From Anaerolineaceae bacterium (GTDB taxonomy: Bacteria > Chloroflexota > Anaerolineae > Aggregatilineales > Phototrophicaceae): 64,000 nucleotides of DNA. Numbering within the stretch: the stretch's first letter is position 1; each line of letters begins with the position of its first letter. The translations under genes were made by a program, and so were the position numbers. The stretch lies in NCBI GenBank assembly GCA_002699585.1, contig PABP01000009.1:186001-250000 (forward strand), read 5' to 3'. Below the pieces are notes generated by a model, which saw only the letters and a program-made list of their open reading frames with translations, was not told the DNA's origin and searched no databases. Below, piece after piece: positions 59,283 to 64,000 of this stretch.

Positions 59283-61679
59283 CTAATTCCGCAATGGCTT
59301 GTTATTCTGCAACATATACATCATGCGCTCCTGCGATTTCGGCTCCATGAACAACGCAATGAAACCCTGCCGCTCCAGCGCGAAGAATACATCCTGCGAT
59401 AGCCACTGTGGCTGTGACAGCGCCCCGCCGGAAAGCACCTTGGCCACTTTACTGGCGATCACGCCGTCATGCTCACTGGCATAACCGCCTTCTTTAAAGC
59501 CCTCAACCGCCAGCATCATGGCGCTGTAAGCATCACGCCCCGCCGCATAGATTTCTTCCGGGGCTTTGGGTTCATAACTGGCGGCCATCCCCAGTGCAAA
59601 GGCTTTGGCCTCGCCCAGCAGATGATCCCGATTCATGACGATCTTGTCCGTGTTGCTCAGGAAACCCATATCGCGGGCTTGTTTGGCGCTCTCCGCGACC
59701 TTGGCCGTGGCGATGTTCTCGAAGGCTTTTTGTAGCGGGGCCAGCAGATCATCGCTGCCGCTGCGTACAACCGGGTTCACCAGCCGCCGGACCAATTCCT
59801 TGCAGCCGCCGCCTGCGGGCAAAATCCCCACGCCGACTTCCACCAGCCCGATGTATAGCTCCATATGGGCGACAATCGCATCACCCGCCATGACCATCTC
59901 CGCGCCACCACCCAGGGCCATATTGCTCGGCGCGACAATCACGGGCTTGGGTGCATACTTCAGATCATAGGTCAGGTATTGCAGCCGTTTGACATACTCG
60001 TCCAGCCCTTCGATGCCTGTCTCTTGAATGCCCTGCATGACATCCATCAAGTTGGCCCCAATCGAGAAGCGCTCTTTATCATGCCCGATGACCAGTGCCT
60101 TCCATTCCGGCTGTTTGAGCAGGTCAATCGCCTTGTAGCCAGCGTCAATGAACCCCTGCGTGATAGTCTGCTGCTTAGTAGCGAACTCCCACAGCAGGAC
60201 GCCATCGCCCATATCGTAAAGGTTGCCGTCGCCGTTGCTCCACACCTGCTTGCCATCAGCCTGCAAATCATCGACCTTGATGACCAGCGGGTCATGTTCC
60301 AGCGGCACATAATCGCTTACCTGTGGGCTGTAATAACCAATGACTTTGCCATTCTCGTCCGTCTGATAGAACGTCTTATAGCCACCAACGACCATACCCT
60401 TGACCCACTGTGCGACCGGGTAGCCTACCGCTTCAAAGGCGTCGATGGTCTCCGCGACACCAATCGCATCCCAGATTTCAAACGGTCCCATCTGATGGCC
60501 GAAACCCCATTTCTGGGCGTTGTCGATGTTGACAATGCTCTCGGTGATTTCCGGCACGCGGTTGGAGGCATACGCCAGATAGAAAGCGTGCATATGCCAC
60601 AGGAATTCGCCCGCGCGGTCGTCAGCGTTCATCAGCAGCCGGATGCGCTCACCCAGCGGCTTGACCTTGCCGTGTTCCTTCACGCTGTCAAATTTGGGAT
60701 TGCTGGGCGGCTCATACTCGCGCGTCTTGAGGTTCAGCGCCCATAGCTCTTTCTTGCCATCCTCGCGCCGCATCCAGTAGAAACCCTTGCCCGTTTTACG
60801 ACCAAGCTGATTTTGCTCCAGCATATAGTCAGATAACTCGTTCGCCGCCGGATGATTGAGTACGTCGCGTGCCGGATCATCGGGGATATTGGGGTACAGG
60901 TTGCGCGCCACATGCACGGCGATGTCAAACCCGACCAGGTCGTTCAAATTAAACGTCGCTGTCTTTGGGCGACCGATCAGCGGCCCGGTCAGCGCATCGA
61001 CTTCTTCGACGGTGTAGTCATGGTCCAGCGCGTAATTCATAGCCTGCATACCGGACATCGACATGAAGCGGTTGCCGATGAAATTCGGTGTGTCTTTGCA
61101 CAGCACCACGCCCTTACCGAGCGTCTTGCTTCCAAAGTCCATCATGAAATCGAGGAGTTCCGGGTCAGTATCCGGTGTGGGGATGACTTCCAGCAGCCGT
61201 AAATAGCGTGGCGGATTGAAGAAGTGCGTGCCCAAAAAGCGCTTGCGCAAATCTTCCGGCAAGCCCTCAGCAATCTGGTGAATCGGCAAGCCGGACGTGT
61301 TGGTGCTGATGATCGTATTTTCGCCGACGACATTCGCTAGCTTGCCCATCAAATCACGCTTGATGTCCAACCGTTCGACGATGACTTCAATCACCCAATC
61401 GACATCGGCCAGCTTATCCAGGTCATCTTCCAGGTTACCCGTGCTGATGCGCTTCAAATCGTCCTGGCTGAACAACTGCGCCGGACGCATTTTTTGCATG
61501 GCTTTGACATTGGCATCAACGATGGCGTTGCGTTTAGCTGCCGGGTCGCCAGGGGAGGTGTCTTTGGCCGGGATGTCCAGCAGCAAAGTCGGAATACCGA
61601 CGCCAGCCAGCAGGGCCGCGATACCGCCACCCATCGTCCCACTACCGATGACCGCCGCTCTTTTTATCGAATAGGTCAT
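59283..61679 (-). CDS. fadN: 3-hydroxyacyl-CoA dehydrogenase / enoyl-CoA hydratase (FadN type)
   Basis: A 798-residue bifunctional beta-oxidation enzyme. The order is dehydrogenase first, as in Bacillus FadN (about 789 residues), and not hydratase first as in E. coli FadB. The NAD site is AAVIGSGTMGGGIAALLAG. The dehydrogenase catalytic His lies in FLGTHFFNPPRYLRLLEVIP. Two C-terminal helical dehydrogenase domains follow (NFIGNRFMSMSGMQAMNYA; GFGHQMGPFEIWDAIG). From about residue 490 comes a crotonase-like domain, VIGHDKERFSIGANLMDVMQ and PVIVAPSNMALGGGAEMVMA. It works with the thiolase downstream. Confidence 0.95.
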   Translation of the reverse strand: MTYSIKRAAVIGSGTMGGGIAALLAGVGIPTLLLDIPAKDTSPGDPAAKRNAIVDANVKAMQKMRPAQLFSQDDLKRISTGNLEDDLDKLADVDWVIEVIVERLDIKRDLMGKLANVVGENTIISTNTSGLPIHQIAEGLPEDLRKRFLGTHFFNPPRYLRLLEVIPTPDTDPELLDFMMDFGSKTLGKGVVLCKDTPNFIGNRFMSMSGMQAMNYALDHDYTVEEVDALTGPLIGRPKTATFNLNDLVGFDIAVHVARNLYPNIPDDPARDVLNHPAANELSDYMLEQNQLGRKTGKGFYWMRREDGKKELWALNLKTREYEPPSNPKFDSVKEHGKVKPLGERIRLLMNADDRAGEFLWHMHAFYLAYASNRVPEITESIVNIDNAQKWGFGHQMGPFEIWDAIGVAETIDAFEAVGYPVAQWVKGMVVGGYKTFYQTDENGKVIGYYSPQVSDYVPLEHDPLVIKVDDLQADGKQVWSNGDGNLYDMGDGVLLWEFATKQQTITQGFIDAGYKAIDLLKQPEWKALVIGHDKERFSIGANLMDVMQGIQETGIEGLDEYVKRLQYLTYDLKYAPKPVIVAPSNMALGGGAEMVMAGDAIVAHMELYIGLVEVGVGILPAGGGCKELVRRLVNPVVRSGSDDLLAPLQKAFENIATAKVAESAKQARDMGFLSNTDKIVMNRDHLLGEAKAFALGMAASYEPKAPEEIYAAGRDAYSAMMLAVEGFKEGGYASEHDGVIASKVAKVLSGGALSQPQWLSQDVFFALERQGFIALFMEPKSQERMMYMLQNNKPLRN

Positions 61680-61756
61680 AGACGAAAAAATCCTTTCAAA
61701 AAATCCAAGTTGCTAACTTCTGTGAGGCCAATGTCGCCCCATGTTTTTTATTTATT

Positions 61757-61781
61757 GTAGGGACGCAGCATGCTGCGTCCG
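61757..61781 (+). repeat. REP-like element, copy 10 (GACG type)
   Basis: GTAG at 61757 and the perfect 20-bp palindrome (61761-61780). A stray right arm, GCTGCGTCCGC, recurs near 61821-61832, perhaps from a deleted copy. It lies upstream of fadN. Confidence 0.85.
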
Positions 61782-61854
61782 CTTGTTGCCCAAAATTGGC
61801 CTTTGTCGGACAACAAAACGCGCTGCGTCCGCTGCAAAATGATCCGAATCTATC

Positions 61855-61881
61855 GTAGGGGCACAATACATTGTGCCCCTA
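61855..61881 (+). repeat. REP-like element, copy 11 (AC/AAT type)
   Basis: GTAG at 61855. Arms of 12 bp, TAGGGGCACAAT/ATTGTGCCCCTA, around AC: the palindrome here extends into the GTAG box. It is near the end of the SDR gene at 61903. Confidence 0.85.
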
Positions 61882-61902
61882 TAATCTATTGCCGATTTCA
61901 AA

Positions 61903-62604
61903 TTACCACTCGTGATGACCACCATCGTAAATCCGATAACCACCCGTATCGGCCACGCTCAAGCCGTTGATGACATTCCACTGGCCGCTGGTGCTGGTCT
62001 CGACCGTGATGCTGGCACTTGGCCCACCCATATCGGTCTGAACCCAACCTGGGTCCATGGCAATGACGATGATGCCATCATCCTTAAGGTCAACAGCTAA
62101 ACTTTTTGCTTCCATGTTGATGGCCGCCTTGCTCATGCGGTAAGCATAGCTGCCACCTGTTGACCCGCTAATCGACCCCATGCCCGATGACATCATTACG
62201 ACACGCGGTGTTTCGCCACTTTTCAAAAGCGGATAATACGCTTCAGTGACCATCAGCGGCCCGGTGACATTGATGTGCAGAATTTTAGTGATCCGATCCA
62301 TATCGAGGTCGCCGAGTTGGCTGGCTTTTGCGCCTGGGTTGACCGCTGCGTTATTGATGAGCACATCCAGCGAATCGGTATGGGCTTTAACAGCGTCAGC
62401 ACTGGCTTTAATCGACGCCGCATCGCTGACATCCAACTGAATAATGTGTAGCTGTTCACTATATTGGGTTGCCAACGCGTTTAGCTCACTGGCATCTTCT
62501 GGATTGCGGCAAGCTGCGAAGACGACATCGCCGTTTTCTAATGCTTGCTTGACCAGGCCTAGCCCAATACCGCGATTACTCCCTGTGATGAGTACCTTTT
62601 GCAT
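61903..62604 (-). CDS. Short-chain dehydrogenase/reductase (sniffer/CsgA-like)
   Basis: A 233-residue SDR. The NAD(P) loop is ITGSNRGIGLGLVKQAL, the structural NNA is in DVLINNAAVNPG, the catalytic Ser in VVMMSSGMGSISG, and Tyr-Lys in YAYRMSKAAINMEA. It is of the group that includes C-signal factor and carbonyl reductases. It ends with GGYRIYDGGHHEW. Substrate unknown; it is upstream of fadN on the same strand but separated by 223 bp and two REP copies. Confidence 0.9.
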   Translation of the reverse strand: MQKVLITGSNRGIGLGLVKQALENGDVVFAACRNPEDASELNALATQYSEQLHIIQLDVSDAASIKASADAVKAHTDSLDVLINNAAVNPGAKASQLGDLDMDRITKILHINVTGPLMVTEAYYPLLKSGETPRVVMMSSGMGSISGSTGGSYAYRMSKAAINMEAKSLAVDLKDDGIIVIAMDPGWVQTDMGGPSASITVETSTSGQWNVINGLSVADTGGYRIYDGGHHEW

Positions 62605-62654
62605 CTAATCTCCCTTATTCGCTGATTAATCAAATCTGGATTTAATTAATAGGA

Positions 62655-62697
62655 TACAGCATTCCCACTTGTCTGACATGAGAATGCTGTAAGTTGT
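62655..62697 (+). terminator. Hairpin with T run in the gap between the two SDR genes
   Basis: A perfect 10-bp stem TACAGCATTC/GAATGCTGTA with a 17-nt loop is followed by AGTTGTTTTTT on the plus strand, opposite to the flanking genes. It could block antisense transcription or be part of a small RNA; on the minus strand it has no U run. Confidence 0.45.
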
Positions 62698-62794
62698 TTT
62701 TTAGAATAAGTGCTTAACTGTACACACTGTCATCAGCAATCAGTCAGGGTGACTTTAATCGTTAACCCACGCTCCCATCTTTGCTTTTAAGCGT

Positions 62795-62834
62795 CCCCTC
62801 TCCTTCGGGGAGGGGATTTAGGGGTGGGGTTTAG
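62795..62834. repeat. CCCCTCTCC/GGGGAGGGG intergenic hairpin repeat
   Basis: A 9-bp stem (one G-U) with a 3-nt loop is followed by ATTTAGGGGTGGGGT. Elements of this pattern are widely scattered in intergenic DNA of many bacteria; I recognise the type but not its mechanism. Confidence 0.5.
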
Positions 62835-62887
62835 CTAAAATTGCTGTCACACTCTGCTGAAGCTTTCCTGGCTGCCAACAGCTCTTT

Positions 62888-63706
62888 TTACATGCCACCA
62901 GCGATTTCCAGCACCTGGCCGCTAACATAGTTGGAGAGCGGGCTGGCGAAGAACAACATCGGCCCAGCAGCTTCATCGACCGAGCCAGGGCGGCCCATCG
63001 GGATTGTCTTGAACAGCATGTCGCGTACTTTGTCCGGCATTCCCAGTGTGATCGTCTGACCTTCGCGTTCGGTTTCGTCGCCGCCGCGCGTCTGCGTCAG
63101 GCGCGTATCGATGTAACCGAAGGCAATCGCGTTCACCTGAATATTGAAGATGCCCCATTCTTTGGAGAGTGTTTTGGTCATGCCGATGACGCCCGCCTTG
63201 CCGGAGGCATAATTGACCTGGCCGATGTTGCCGCGCGTGCCCGTCGTGCTGCTGACGTTGATGATCTTACGCGCCTGGGCCACGCCATTATCGGCGATTT
63301 CCTGCTTGGCGACTTCCCGCATATACGGGATCGCTGCCTTGATGATCTTGAAGGGGGCAGTCAGGTGGATTGCGATAATCGCGTCCCACTGGTCGTCAGT
63401 CATCTTGTGGATGAGCGCATCCCAGGTGTACCCGGCATTATTCACCAGAATATCCAACTTGCCGAAGCGGTCAATCGTATTGCCGATTAGGGCTTCGATG
63501 TCGCTGTCTTTGGTGACATCTCCGGCGATGGCCAGCGCTTCGCCGCCTGCCGCTTCGATTTCAGCGACCAGTGCATTGGCTGGCACCGGATCAATGTCAT
63601 TGATGACGACTTTCGCGCCGTATTGCGCATAGAGCTTGGCAGTCGCCGCACCAATGCCGCGTCCACTGCCCGTAACGATGGCTACTTTGTCTTGTAATAG
63701 GGTCAT
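62888..63706 (-). CDS. Short-chain dehydrogenase/reductase, FabG-like 3-oxoacyl reductase
   Basis: A 272-residue SDR. The ATG at 63706 (MTLLQDKVAIVTGSGRGIGA) has GAGG 5 nt upstream; the longer frame to 63754 lacks one. Motifs are TGSGRGIG, DILVNNAGYTWDALI, catalytic Ser in NVSSTTGTRG and Tyr-Lys in YASGKAG. The loop after NAIAFGYIDTRLTQTRGGDE is longer than in FabG. Next to a TetR regulator and beta-oxidation genes it is likely an acyl-chain dehydrogenase or reductase rather than the housekeeping FabG. Confidence 0.9.
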   Translation of the reverse strand: MTLLQDKVAIVTGSGRGIGAATAKLYAQYGAKVVINDIDPVPANALVAEIEAAGGEALAIAGDVTKDSDIEALIGNTIDRFGKLDILVNNAGYTWDALIHKMTDDQWDAIIAIHLTAPFKIIKAAIPYMREVAKQEIADNGVAQARKIINVSSTTGTRGNIGQVNYASGKAGVIGMTKTLSKEWGIFNIQVNAIAFGYIDTRLTQTRGGDETEREGQTITLGMPDKVRDMLFKTIPMGRPGSVDEAAGPMLFFASPLSNYVSGQVLEIAGGM

Positions 63707-63808
63707 GTTTTGCCTCTTAATACATAAAGGCGATGGCCGTGGACCATCGCACAATAAATCGCAAGTTTGTTATGCAGCAGGGGATGTCCGCAGGCCGGGT
63801 CATCGTGC

Positions 63809-64000
63809 TCAGGCCAGTTCTTCTTTGACAGCCGTTAGCGACACCAGGAACGTATCGCTCATGATCTCGGCGACCTGTTCACCGGATAGGCGGCCATTGG
63901 GTTTGAACCACACGCCGACCCAGTTATGGGCGCCCAGCATGGCCTTGGCGACAATCGCCGCGTCCACCTGCCGGAATGCCCCGGCGGCCATGCCTTCTTC
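63809..64000 (-). CDS. TetR-family regulator, C-terminal end (cut by window)
   Basis: The last 63 residues of a minus-strand gene that enters from the right edge; no start is visible. The sequence AGAFRQVDAAIVAKAMLGAH, then NWVGVWFKPNGRLSGEQVAE matches the C-terminal helices of TetR regulators of fatty-acid degradation, where a similar LGALNW...WYRP...GPLS pattern is common. It probably controls the SDR/fadN/fadA block. DNA-binding domain not in the window. Confidence 0.75.
   Translation of the reverse strand, partial: EEGMAAGAFRQVDAAIVAKAMLGAHNWVGVWFKPNGRLSGEQVAEIMSDTFLVSLTAVKEELA

Overview
The window most likely comes from a member of the Chloroflexota, probably Anaerolineae-like. This is inferred from Thr/Pro-rich linkers behind signal peptides, an OppA-type oligosaccharide importer beside GH38 and GH29 enzymes, a FadN-type beta-oxidation enzyme, type III pantothenate kinase and the overall protein flavour. 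No rRNA is present to confirm it. GC content is moderate and coding is dense on both strands. One tRNA gene (tRNA-Asn) is present. I see no CRISPR array, transposase or prophage.

Layout. 1-11.9 kb is a glycan-use locus: a GH38 alpha-mannosidase (cut by the left edge), a five-gene OppABCDF-type ABC importer, a GntR/LacI-type regulator and a divergent GH29 alpha-L-fucosidase. 12-18.9 kb holds an orphan sugar-type binding protein, an ABC exporter half-transporter, a membrane glycosyltransferase, a type II toxin-antitoxin pair and a GNAT-like protein. 19-25.5 kb carries infC-rpmI-rplT (infC starts at ATT), a TrmH/SpoU methyltransferase, an alpha/beta hydrolase, an ECF sigma factor with an anti-sigma-like membrane protein carrying a SAF-like domain, and dihydrolipoyl dehydrogenase. 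25.7-30.3 kb is a tandem set of three secreted paralogues of unknown function: the N-terminal domain is conserved and the low-complexity tails are unrelated. 30.5-34.9 kb has a membrane Fe-S oxidoreductase of the type proposed to pass electrons from ETF to menaquinone, a DinB-like protein and an MFS transporter.

35-42 kb carries hisS, preceded by what looks like a complete histidine attenuator. It consists of a 15-residue leader peptide with four His codons, a 17-nt antiterminator pairing and an intrinsic terminator. Two alpha-glucan enzymes (malQ and a GH13 glucosidase) flank a methyltransferase and a flavodoxin. 42-50.7 kb has a cytochrome P450, a split ThrE-type exporter, a YchJ-like protein, glutamate dehydrogenase, a gene broken by an in-frame TAA, a dienelactone-hydrolase-like protein without its nucleophile, a GNAT protein and coaX. 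50.8-57.6 kb has a second membrane glycosyltransferase, tRNA-Asn, a four-repeat secreted protein, a VanZ-RDD fusion, an ACT-domain protein and an MFS transporter. 57.8-64 kb is a fatty-acid degradation block on the minus strand: thiolase, FadN-type enzyme, two SDRs and the end of a TetR regulator at the right edge.

From 32.8 kb rightward the intergenic spaces hold at least eleven copies of a 24-27 bp REP-like element (GTAG followed by a palindrome). Their arms differ between copies but the differences are compensatory. All copies have GTAG on the plus strand. The strongest candidates for something undescribed are the hisS attenuator, the three-paralogue secreted family and this REP family.
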